A DNA stretch of 64,000 nucleotides from Prototheca cutis. Its lineage: Eukaryota; Chlorophyta; Trebouxiophyceae; Chlorellales; Chlorellaceae. This document shows, piece after piece, positions 24,937 to 34,787 of this stretch. The notes under the pieces were generated by a model. It ran no database searches. It had not been told where the DNA came from and saw only the letters and a list, made by a program, of their open reading frames with translations. Each line of letters opens with the position of its first letter. Position 1 is the first letter of the stretch. The stretch spans positions 147,998 through 211,997 of the forward strand of contig BCIH01000016.1 in NCBI GenBank assembly GCA_002897115.2, read 5' to 3'. The translations under genes and the position numbers were made by a program.

Positions 24937-25181
24937 GCTGCCAGCTCTGGGTGCATGATGCTTCCAGCTCCTGCGGTCCCAAATTTTGTGGTGTAATGGC
25001 ACAGAACCGTCATGTTCCCAGAGAGACCTAGGGTTGGGATACACAAGGGCAGCACTGAACTGTGCAGATGAACTTTGGTCGTCTTAAAATCTTGCGGACT
25101 GCACCAAAGGGAGTCTGTAGCATCACAACTCCCCCAAACCCCAAAGGAAAAATGTATGTATATCATTTGGCCTGCGGCGTG

Positions 25182-26159
25182 TCATGCCTTGGACTTGACG
25201 ACTCCCGTTTCCACCAGATAGGGCACTTCCGCAGCGAGCCAGGGCGCCAGACCCAGGCACAGGGCGTGTGCAATACCAAAGTGAGGACTGCAATATTGTG
25301 ATCATTGGGGTGGCAGCAGTCCATGGAATGCATGAGAATGCCCCATCGTGACGCAGGCAATGCCATGCGCGCATGGGCGGCAATCCCCCTCGAGTCCCAT
25401 GCAACGACAGCCCTCACCTGTTCCGCGCCCAAAGTGGCTTGAAGTGGATGGTCAGGCAGATCTTGCCACCCCGGTACATTTTGGCTGTCTTGCCATCCAG
25501 CTCGGGGATCTCAATCTCCGGTGCCGTCGCTGGGTAGGTGGCTGGAATGCCAAACTGCACATGTGCAAGGTCCCAGAGAGATCCATGATGGTACCAGGGG
25601 CAGGTCGCTGTTGTCAGTGAATGCGTGCACGGTGAGCGGTGGGGTTGGTTGCCGGGGAGGGCAACCCATGCTGTCTTTGCCCTCGTTGATCAAAGCCTGC
25701 ATGCAGCATGCATGCCTCTGACACCCATTCAGCCTAAACACCACCATCCTCTTCTCCAAGCCTGGTCGCACCTGAAAGTCAAACTCGTATTTGACGAGGT
25801 CGTGGATGTACCAGCACTTGCCTGCCCAGTGCGTGCCCTCCTTGTTCGTGGGCTTGATCGTGAACCAGTCCATGTCGCCGCGCTTGTTGATCTCAATGTA
25901 CTTTATCAATGCTTGCAGCTCCTGAGAGTGGTGATACTTGTAGGGTGGAATGCTCTCTGTCTCTTCTGTCCATGCAGGCTGGACGGCAAGTCCTGAGACC
26001 AAACCTCCCCATCCGTTGCCATTCCAAGCACTTCGCAGATGGCCCCACCTCTTTCAGCCGCGCCTGCCATGCCTCCTTGTCCCGGGGGCCAGCTTTCGTT
26101 GAGAGCAGCGGGATTTTTTGCACTGTGGCGCGTGTGGACGAGTCCCATGACTCCGCCAT
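25182..26159 (-). CDS. UFC1: Ubiquitin-fold modifier-conjugating enzyme 1
   Basis: Minus-strand exons 26159-26049, 25921-25772, 25554-25418 and 25287-25182 join in frame to 167 residues, the same length as human UFC1. Conserved blocks are [101 protein letters not shown] and [17 protein letters not shown]. The catalytic Cys is in GGKICLT, after the TAK motif. UFC1 accepts UFM1 from UBA5 and, with UFL1, modifies ribosomes at the ER. Its presence implies that this organism keeps UFMylation. The ends are clean (TGA at 25182). Confidence 0.96.
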
Positions 26160-27060
26160 GGGCACACGTCTGGAGCCTTGGGAGCTCTGGGGTGTCCGAA
26201 AACTGTCAGTACTTCTGGGCCCAATATGGGGTCACCACATTCATGTCAAAGTACAGAGCAATTTGGCTCATGCCGTCTGAGGACGGTCATGCGATCGCTT
26301 GGGAAGCCATTTTTGCGCGTCGATGGTCCGGCGACGAGGGGACACCCCCCCTTCACCCTCGGAGACCGCGCCAACAGCTTGCCAACCGCCCCCGGGTTTC
26401 GAAATCGCGGTCTCCTCAGCTGTCCACTTGTGCATGCCCTTAAACATGTTTCTTTCACGTGCAGATACTTGCTTGCTGTGGGTCCGGCGTGCGAAATGCC
26501 GGGCGGGCGGATCATCCCGGTGGTCTGCCAGTACGCCGCCTGGTCTCTGCCAGTCAGAGCTGTTTACCATGCTGCCCTGATGCACCGGTCCTGCAGAACT
26601 AAAGCGCCATTACTTGAGGCATGGATGCGGATACAGGCCATACCGTGTCCCTCAAACGAGGGACTCCAGAACGTCTGTGACCTCTCAAGTGGGTACTTGA
26701 AGCGCATCCACAGGAACCACCTGTGGCTTGGCTTCTTCGTGAACAAGGTGTTCCAAGCTGCAGAGACAGACAAGAATGAGCTGATAGATGTCGCCAGCCG
26801 AGACCAACGAAACCATGGGTATGGCTGGCATCGATCGGGCAGTCCTGGACGGAGCAGAGGTGACCGTACTGGAGTCCATCCTGCCCATGCGTGCCAACCC
26901 AAGCAAGGCCTCGCCAGACTTTGGCAGCAAGCAGACCGCGTGGAGGGCCCCGGTTCCCTCCCTTTGCCACGTGCCCCATCTGTCTCTGGTGGTTGACCGG
27001 TCCATTCAACCAGCGCCAACGGGCACGAGATTCTCCACACACAGCCCTTTTTCGTGTTCC
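26160..27060. other. Region without a recognised gene
   Basis: Several long overlapping frames on both strands exist only because of high GC. None shows a motif or consistent splice sites. It may include the UFC1 promoter. Confidence 0.4.
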
Positions 27061-27067
27061 TGCATAA

Positions 27068-27559
27068 ATGCATGCCTATGGCAGCAGGCCCTGTGCACAC
27101 GGGGTTCGGGTGCTGCCAAGGGAGAATCCAGTCCTAGCGAGTCACCGGGATGACATCCTTGCTGCTTTGCGGTACCAGTTTGGACGGTTACCACACAGCA
27201 TGGAGGAGTTTCACAGGCGACTTGCACTTCATCACGATGAGTGAGTGCGTCGTGAGCCAGCGTGTGTGCGCATGGCGCATCCTTGTCTGCTACGCAGGCA
27301 GCCACATGTCACGGAAATCTGTCCTCTCCAACCCTTTCCAGGCATCGGTCCTGCAGTTTCATCGGTGCTCCAGCGACGACAGGCGACGGGGCTTGCAAAC
27401 GCAGAGCAGCTGCTGCAAGTCATGCCAGTGATTCATGGCAGCCAGGCAGCTGCGCATGGCAACCAGCGAGCAGACCCGGGTCTGGAAGCCGTCGCTTGCC
27501 AGGTCAGCAGCCGGCAGCACCAGCCCAATGAACGCTATGCTGAGCAGGATTCATCATGA
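27068..27559 (+). pseudogene. Possible partial coding region leading into repeat copy B
   Basis: An ATG at 27068 opens a frame that passes through RENPVLASHRDDILAAL, YQFGRLPHSMEEFHRRLALH and a GA|GTGAGT donor at about 27240. After a TACGCAG acceptor the frame continues through about 27300-27559 into the shared block QPNERYAEQD of the repeated element (copy A has NPRYAEQD in the same relative frame) and stops. Looks like a spliced product of the element, or a gene interrupted by it. No family recognised. Confidence 0.35.
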
Positions 27560-28316
27560 GATATCCACGCAACCAGATCCCAGCTGGCTGTCCACGACAG
27601 CCAGCTGGTCTCGCTGACCCCGAATGCGGCAACCCCAAGTGGGAATGATGCTGGACCTTCAACCCCGGCCCTACGCCATCCCCTGGAAGACTTTGTCATC
27701 AACTGCATCGTGCAGTGCCACATGCTAAAGCACCCACACGCACCGAAGTATGATCTTCTTCGATTCACTCACAAAGTACTGAGCACCCGCTCCCTGGAAT
27801 CCGTCGACAAGTGAGCAACAGAGCTGGAAGAAGAAGGGATCTGGGTTGAAATGCCTCCCAACTCAGGCTCTGGATCCAAGAAGCGGAAGATTGGGTGGCG
27901 GGAACGCAGCTGCCAGAAGTACAGGCGGAGGACCACAGCGAGGCCAGACACAGCTGCTGAGGCCCAGAAAACGGTGGCCACGACATTGCCTGTTGCTGAA
28001 CTCGATTCTGATCCCTAGATAGATTGACCTGTCTTTGTCTTCACAGTACTCCCCTTGATTTGGCAACAATGGGCAATTTAATGATGGTGTGGAGGTACAA
28101 GACGAGATTTTCTTGGGGAATCAGCCCACACAGCACCTGCTCTGGGGGCCGTAACAGTGTAGGAACCCCAAGGCGCTTGCTGCCAGCGCGTTTGAAGAAT
28201 GCCAAGGGCCGCCGAGCGAGAAACTGACATAATCGCAACTCCCATTCGCACCCTCAATCCTTTCATTATCTTTATTTTTGGGGTAACAGGCGTTGTAGGG
28301 GCCTACACGCGCGGCT

Positions 28317-28405
<89 letters not shown>

Positions 28406-28560
28406 CCGCGCAGCCCCCAAACGTCGAAGGGCGATTGCCCACGAACGCGCTCCGTACTAGCCCCGCCCTGTTCTGAGACTAGACTTTTGATGCGGAATAA
28501 ACATCATCGTGCAGTCGTACAAGGGGATGTTCGCACGGGAGGGCCTGGAAGGGATTGTCG
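27490..28560 (+). mobile_element. Unnamed repeated element, copy B
   Basis: Second long copy of the element at 10370-11420, colinear over about 1 kb apart from small indels and one 86-base C run. It shares the LLRFTHKVLSTRS block, the same in-frame TGA, the KKRKIGW basic block with terminal TAG at 28016-28018, and the same non-coding tail. The upstream coding block is frameshifted relative to copy A. It ends less than 200 bases before the start of the BRCT gene, so it could contribute to that gene's promoter. Confidence 0.7.
28319..28404. repeat. Poly-C run of 86 bases inside a repeat copy
   Basis: The corresponding place in copy A (about 11222) has only CAGTCCCCCGCAG, five C in a row. The run therefore grew within this copy after the copies separated. 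Confidence 0.92.
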
Positions 28561-28740
28561 AATATTGTGCCATTCCCGGCGAACTGACCGATTTTGGAAT
28601 CGCGACAGTTCGCTCCGTTCGTAACACAGCCAAGTCGAGCACAGCGACGAGTCCGTTCCCAGGCCATGTGAAGCACTTTCTAATCATGTAATGATCCATG
28701 CACTCTCATTCATCTTGCCGAGGAGTCTCATGTGGTCCAG

Positions 28741-29869
28741 ATGAAATCAACGCAGGTTCCAGTCATCACGCTTACGGGTATGCTTCTGTGCGATGAGAGC
28801 CGTATCGTGGCATGAGCCGCGCATGTAGCGGCGGCTCACAGTGTCAAACATGCATTGATTTGCACAGGATCTACCGGGGCGGAGAGGCAGCGCCTTCGCG
28901 AGATTGTCGGCCAACTGGGCGGGCAGTATTCTGGCTCGTTCCAGGCCGGAACCACCACCCACCTGGTGTGCGCCGCAACGCCTTCGTATGGAGCTCACAC
29001 CGAGAAGATGCGTGTCGCCAGACAGTCCGGTGAATGCCTGATCGTTACAACAGACTGGCTCCTGGACTCGGCGGCGGAGGGGAGGCTCTTGCCTGAAGGG
29101 CCCTACCTCAAGCCCGGCGGCCTGGAAACGGACATGAATGACGAACCTGGCCCGAGTGCCATGTGGTCTGTGGAGAGACTGCGATGCCAGAACCCAGTGC
29201 AACCAGTTGGACTCGACTTGGGATTTTCGGCGCAGACTCTGAAGGTTGCGCAACCTGGTGCGTGGGGATCAGGCTTTCCCGTCGGTGGTTCTGAGCGTCT
29301 GCGAGGCACAAGGAATGTACCTGCCTCCACCGGTGATTGCCGGTGTGGATGTCTGGCAAACCAACCTCTTCCTCCCCCATGTGCATGGACAGCGCTCGGG
29401 CTCATCCCAGCGACTGAGTGTCCCTGCACTCCACCTTACCAAGGTCAGACTGGAGTACCACCAGAACCGGCCAGTGCCAGCCAACCAGACTGGACCAGTG
29501 GCCTGCCTGGTGCTGACCAAGGAGACTGCATGGCAGTGTCTCGCCCGAACGTGCACGGAAGTGCAACCTCCCCTTTCTCGGGCACGGCCCACATCAGCAG
29601 CATTGAGCCGTCCCCCAAGGCAAAAGCTGCAGCATGCACAGGCAGAATCTCCCTGGGCCACCGCTGTGTGCGTCTGAGCCAGGGCCAGAGGCTTGCAATG
29701 GGGCAGATCCTCAACCATCACGGGTGGCCAAAGTCACGCAGAGTCGCCTTTTACGACAGTACCATGCTATGCAGCCCAGATGGGGCCATGCACACCCTGA
29801 TTCCAGGTTGATCTCTTTTTTTTCTTGGTGGGTGGGTGTGGGTAGTGTGGGGGGGGGGGGGGGGTTGGT

Positions 29870-29926
<57 letters not shown>

Positions 29927-30774
29927 TGCTATGGTTGAGAGTGGCACTGATTGGAGTAGATCAACACCGGTTCCCTTTCCACAACCACATCCCCCACGGT
30001 CTACAGGGCATGCATCTTCTGGAGCCGTGATGCTGTATGATGTCTCGGATGATGGCACACCACAGTATGCCCGAGTGCTGGTGAGCAGGGACACCCGTTC
30101 CCCCTTGCATGANCTGGCCACATCAGCAGCAGGCATGCCGGCAGGAGCTGGTTGAAAACCTGCTGCCGAATGTATCCCCTCTGCACAGGTGCTCTCTATC
30201 TACACCATTGGGGAAGGAGAGGCTTGGATGCACCACAAATACCTGTTCTCTCGGCAGGACCTCCAGGAACGGCCCGCCTGGCGCCCACTGCTGCAGGTAC
30301 CAGCCCGTGGGGAAAGTGACATTGTTCCATCGGCTTGCGTAGATTGCATTACAAACTCCTACCAGACACCGCCCAGGATATGTTTCTGTCTCACGATGCC
30401 CTCCACAAAAAGAGTACTGCAAAGAGCGATGGCTCTGCTGCCGTGTGTTGTACTACATTGCTTGCTGAGGCAGCACAGCTTGTTTGCTTGCAAGCCAATT
30501 CGGTGCGCTTGCAACTGTTCTGAATCGTCCAATTCTGGTGCAGGCACACACGCTCCGATCTGGGGTGGACCTTGTTGTGTCCAGCGGGGACTACCACAGC
30601 CCGTTGCAGCTCGTGGTGGGACTGCTGCCGCTGCGCCTGGGAGGTGCGGATGAGTCTCCATCTCCATTCAAACCAGGAGGAGCGCCGTTTGAGTGCTCCT
30701 GGGCTCTGGACGCTTTGACAGGAAAGGAGGTGCCAATGGAGCGTGTGCTGAAGCAGCTGAAAACGTTCCACTGA
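28741..30774 (+). CDS. BRCT-domain protein with a BAH-like segment
   Basis: Exon 1 (28741-28777) starts MKSTQVPVITLTG. Exon 2 starts at 28868 with STGAERQRLREIVGQLGG, then YSGSFQAGTTTHLVC, KMRVARQSGECLIVTTDWLL. This is a complete BRCT domain with its GG turn and W-L signature, a phosphopeptide or protein-binding module of DNA-repair factors. Later exons near 30008-30080 and 30189-30330 encode GAVMLYDVSDDGTPQYARVL, then SIYTIGEGEAWMHHKYLFSR and ESDIVPSACV, with the shape of a BAH domain (variant, tentative). The last exon (from about 30544) ends KQLKTFH at 30774. Joins between 29230 and 29815 are unresolved, because two frames are open. One intron contains a long poly-G run and one N lies at 30113. 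A nuclear chromatin or repair role is inferred. Confidence 0.7.
29849..29924. repeat. Two adjacent poly-G runs (16 and 55 bases)
   Basis: Separated by TTGGT, preceded by GGTGGGTGGGTGTGGG, in an intron of the BRCT gene on its sense strand. Confidence 0.92.
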
Positions 30775-31003
30775 TATTTTGATGGGTCTGCAGACGAGCA
30801 CATGGAAAAATGATGACCCCCTCAAAAAATCCCCAAATTATGATTACGAGTGCGTGAGTGGGAAGGTGCGACAATGAGTGCGACAAGGCTAGGCCACCGG
30901 AAAGCAATCCCCCCAGGCCCCCGCAAATTGTTATTCTTCTCTCCTTGTGCGTGTCTCTGCGTGCAACAGTGTGTCGGGGCTGTGCCCTCCCGCCAGCTTC
31001 CCC

Positions 31004-31885
31004 ATGGCGAGCGCTGCGGTCAGTGGCCCCGCCCAGTTGGGGAGTGTCCGGGTAGCACACCGGCCTCGGTGTCTGGGCGTGCCTTGCGTCCCTCGGCACC
31101 CTCGTCATGGCCTTTTAAGTGCCCCCCGCGCCTCGGCGACGTCCCCCTCGACGGTCGGGGAGGCGGACCTCGTGTCGGAGTACAACCGTACCATGGCGGA
31201 GCGCATGGGCTGGACCACTAGCCGAGCTGGTCTGTCTCCCTACGAGTATCACCCCGAACGAGGCCTGTACTACCATTTCATTACGCCATCCCTGCTGCTG
31301 GGCTCGCAGCCGCGGACCCCTGCCGACATCGAGCACCTGGCCCAGGAGGAGGGCGTCACCTGCATGCTGAGTCTCCAACAGGACCGGGACCTGGCGCACT
31401 GGCACGTGGACGCCGGCGCCCTGCGCGCCACGGCCTCTGCCCTGGGCGTTCGTGCGCTCCGTGCCCCGGCCGTGGACTTTGACCCGCACAGCCTCCGCGC
31501 CACGCTGCCCAATGCCACAGCACTGCTGCTCCAGGCACTGGCTGCCGGGCACCACGTCTACGTGCACTGCACCGCGGGCCTGGGTCGTGCCCCCGCGGCC
31601 GTCATCGCGGCGCTGTTCTGGGATGGACTGGGCGTGCTGCCGCCGCGGTCGGGCGACGGGCTCGCGGATCTGGACGACGCCTACCGCTACGTCACGGCCA
31701 TACGGCCCTGTGGGCCCAACGCCGACGCCATCCGAGGCGCCACGGGCGACTTGCTGCTGGGGCACCACGCGGGCTGCCTCATTGCACGGGGTCCCCAGGC
31801 ATTCGTGCACCTCAACCCTAACGACAGGGCGACCATTGTCGGGCGCCTGCATGAGCGATACCCACCACCACCACCCACGGAATGA
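31004..31885 (+). CDS. LSF2: Plastid-type dual-specificity starch phosphatase, LSF2-like
   Basis: A single-exon frame of 293 residues with a 45-50-residue Arg/Ser/Ala-rich N-terminus resembling a plastid transit peptide. The mature part has the LSF2 order: SEYNRTMAERM, SPYEYHPERGLYYHFI, LLLGSQPRTPADIEHLAQEE, MLSLQQDRDLAHW, APAVDFDPHSLRATLP, the catalytic loop YVHCTAGLGRAP (Cys nucleophile and Arg), then RPCGPNADAIRGATGDLL. LSF2 removes C3-bound phosphate from starch glucans during degradation and binds glucan through its C-terminal DSP surface, without a CBM48 domain. None is seen here either. An orthologue of LSF2 rather than SEX4 is supported by the absence of the CBM and by the SPYEYH and FDP-SLR motifs. 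Confidence 0.88.
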   Translation: MASAAVSGPAQLGSVRVAHRPRCLGVPCVPRHPRHGLLSAPRASATSPSTVGEADLVSEYNRTMAERMGWTTSRAGLSPYEYHPERGLYYHFITPSLLLGSQPRTPADIEHLAQEEGVTCMLSLQQDRDLAHWHVDAGALRATASALGVRALRAPAVDFDPHSLRATLPNATALLLQALAAGHHVYVHCTAGLGRAPAAVIAALFWDGLGVLPPRSGDGLADLDDAYRYVTAIRPCGPNADAIRGATGDLLLGHHAGCLIARGPQAFVHLNPNDRATIVGRLHERYPPPPPTE

Positions 31886-32488
31886 ACGTGAGCTCAGGAC
31901 AACGTAGGGCTAGGGAGCGGAAGCCTGTCTTAGATTCATTTTTTTTGGTTCTCATACATGGTTGTATAAACGAATGCATGCATGCGTACCTCTACCGACT
32001 GCTGGCGCATTGTCCTTCAGTTTCTTGCCTTCTCGTCTGCTCTTTTGCGCGATTTTGTGCCCTGTGCCGGTTGACCCCGGTGTCCAACTCTTGTCGTAGT
32101 GTGTTCTAGGACGGTAGGCTGCGCGCTGTTTTGCTCGGCTGCTGGCTGGGCGTGCCGGGCCGATGGGGGGCACCCTCGAGGCGCACCCCTGTGGTGCACC
32201 TCCCGGCTGCCTCGAGTGAGTGAGTGCGGACACCCCCGTGCGTCTGAATTGGAGAGCGCCGTTTCAGGACGATCCTGGTCTCTTGCACATCTGTTCTGTA
32301 AAGTAGGACGTGGTGTCGGAGCCAGAGTGTTTGTATCCTTGCTCAGGGCATTCAACGGCGACGGTAGGTACATGCAGCAGTCAAGAGAAAAACCGACTGT
32401 TTGTTGGAATACATACACTGCTGGAAAGGTGGGGGGGGATTAAGGGAACGATACAGAAATATACATGCATGGGGTATGGGAATGGCTG
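31886..32488. other. Convergent intergenic region
   Basis: Between the LSF2-like gene and the next minus-strand gene. No coding frame supported; presumably 3' untranslated sequence. Confidence 0.4.
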
Positions 32489-33860
32489 TTAGGATGGCTT
32501 GGAAAGGCCCATGTCCTGGGGGCGGATGCGGTTGACCATGCGACGCTGGAGCTCGCTGCGCTGGTCGTCAGAGGCGGTGCTCGTTGCTGCCCAGCCGGCG
32601 AGTGTCTCCCGAACGGGCTCCAGCGTCGTCCTCATTCGGTCGGCCACAGGCATCAGCATGCCGCGGATGCTCTGGCCCACGTCGGCCCCGGGACTCGACA
32701 GGCCCATGGACTGGAAAGCATAGGTGCCGGCCACCGCCAGCACCCCGATGCCCAGCAGCGAACCGTAAATCAAGCTCCGTAGCCCTGCGTTGTTCAGAGG
32801 ATTTTGGGATACTCGGTGCAGGGGCTTTTTTCCCCGCTGCCCCCGGTGACGGAGGACAGCACACGGCGCGTGCGCTTCCACTGCCCAAAGCTGTGCAGCA
32901 TGCGAAGAAGACAGGCCGAGACTCACCTGCCACATAGGTCCGGCGTGCGACTTCCTGAGCTTCTGGCGACAGGACCCGGATGTTTGGAGGCCCCACTGTG
33001 GCTGGCGGCTGCGGGATGTTGTAGCGCCCCCGGCCGAGGCTCACTTGCGGCATGTGCCCCACGGACTGACCTGCACCAGGGGAGATTTTTGAACGGCCCA
33101 ACACACTGACAACATGTATACCATAGCCTCTTCAGACCAGAAGAATAGAACATCGATGTTTCTGGGCCCAGTAGCTCTCATCCATTCAGCACGACATCCC
33201 CATGCCCAGTCGCGCCAGCCACCCCCGCCGCACCGAGCGTGCCACCAAGGCTTCGGTAGCGCCACCGCTCTTCAGCGGTCAGCGGCGCCATGCGGGCCTT
33301 GACCCTGCGCTCGTACTGCCGCCTGGCCGCAGCGTCGGGCTCGTCGAGCCGTGCCTGCTGTTGCAGGACCTCCGGCAACATCTGTGCGCCGTGGCGGTGG
33401 CGGGAAGAGACGGTCGCCCAGCTGCAGTCAAAGGTCTTGATCGTGCGCCAGCTCGACTTGATCTCGTTCTGAGCCATCTCACACGTACCACACACTGACC
33501 CACCTCAAAGGCATGCAGGCTCTCTGCGGTGCTCTTGGGGTCTGGCCTCTTCACATTCCCTGGGAGCGAGCCTTCCTGGATCAAGCGCTCGCGATGCCTC
33601 TGTAGTTCTGCTTCCTGCTCTGACTTGAAATACGCGCCCTGTATTGGCGGGCTGGGTGGTCCGAGCTCGTTGAGGGAGCCTGGCCTGGTTGCGTTGTCGT
33701 ATCCCAGGACCAGGCAAGTGTGATGGTTAACCAGGGCCACTCTCAAGCCCGCCCGGACATTGTGGACCCCGTTCCCAGGCAGATACCCATCACGGGTGCG
33801 TATTCTCATCTACATTACCTCTCGTGCAGCACCATAATTGCCTAGAATCTTGTGCGCCAT
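32489..33860 (-). CDS. Uncharacterised multi-exon gene with one predicted membrane helix
   Basis: Proposed start ATG at 33860 (MAHKILGNYGAARE, then a GAG|GTAATG donor). Coding-like blocks follow on the minus strand: GSLNELGPPSPPIQGAYFK through KSTAESLHAFE (about 33690-33507), LPEVLQQQARLDEPDAAARR through TAEERWRYRSLGG (about 33390-33230), VSLGRGRYNIPQPPATVG with EVARRTYVAG (about 33045-32935), and a last exon with NNAGLRSLIYGSLLGIGVLAV and an amphipathic end QDMGLSKPS at 32489. The Gly/Leu/Val stretch in the last exon is one likely membrane helix. The exon joins are not all in matching phase by eye. A small mitochondrial or ER membrane protein is conceivable. Family not recognised. Confidence 0.4.
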
Positions 33861-34100
33861 GCGGCTAATCTACGTCCTGCCCCAAACCCCGGACCCAACA
33901 ACCAAGTGATCCGCGCCGTCCCACTGCACCCTTCACCACACCAGAGGAAGCGATAAGATGCCGTGGAACACGTTTATTCAGCCGATGGCAACATTAATGA
34001 AATTATCCAAGCTTGCAGGGTCACGCAGCGATGGGCGAGAAAGGTTTTAAAGCGTCACGTGGGGCCCCGCACCTCCCGGCGTGGCCTGCCCTCGACACTG

Positions 34101-34787
34101 TACATTGCAGGGCAAAAATGATGCAACCTTGCCGAAATTCGCCGACTCCCACCTGCACAGCAAGGGCATGTTTTTCAGACAAGATGCCTGTTGGTCCGCA
34201 TTCCCTGGCCGCGTCGCTCAGAGAATGGGTTGGGTTCCTTCCTGGCAGCAGGACAGGTCGTGCAGGGAGCAGACGCCTACGGTGGTGTGCCACGGGCTGC
34301 TGCGCTGCACCAACGAGACGTGCCGCCCCCCCAACGGTGAGCATCGTCTCTGGAACAGAGACTTGATGGCGTGTCTGAACATGAGGCACATCGTGCAGTA
34401 CCCCTGCGGAAGACCGGCCAGCGACCTTAGTGCTTCTAGCGCCCAGCACTGCAGTGCTGATGAACATACATCCATCTATCATGGGGGGATACAGTCTTTC
34501 CAACTGGGGGTGGGAACCCCGGGGCTCCTTCCCTTCCCCGGCAAGGGAAAGCAGCACTGGGGGGGGAAACCCCGGGGGCTCCCTTCCCAGGACAACGAGC
34601 CCAGTGCTCCTTGCCCTGGAAAGGAAAAACAGCCCCGGAGGTGGTCCATCATTAAGATGGTCATCCACCTTCCTCTTGCCCTGTGGGGGGTGACAATTCA
34701 CAGCCATCAGTGATGCCCAGCAACCCCCGGGGTGATGTGACGCTGTTGCTGGCTGAGCTGGTTGCATTATTTTTGCCCTGCATGGTA
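34101..34787 (+). mobile_element. Fanzor-bearing TIR element, copy 1 (non-autonomous)
   Basis: Bounded by TA on both sides. The ends are inverted repeats: left GCAGGGCAAAAATGATGCAA, right complement GCAGGGCAAAAATAATGCAA. Inside, one open frame encodes KNDATLPKFADSHLHSKGM and then the Fanzor C-terminal module TPTVVCHGLLRCTNETC, PPNGEHRLWNRDLMACLNMR (about 34265-34395): zinc-ribbon cysteines plus the final RuvC Asp in WNRD. RuvC-I and II are absent, so the protein is incomplete. The last 160 bases are shared with copies 2 and 3. The right end overlaps the 3' end of the methyltransferase gene on the other strand. TA ends suggest mariner-like mobilisation; Fanzor genes are known inside several eukaryotic transposon families. 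Confidence 0.75.

Noticed and set aside
26178..27153. Long overlapping frames on both strands
   Set aside because: All frames are open because of base composition; no motif, codon or splice evidence favours one.
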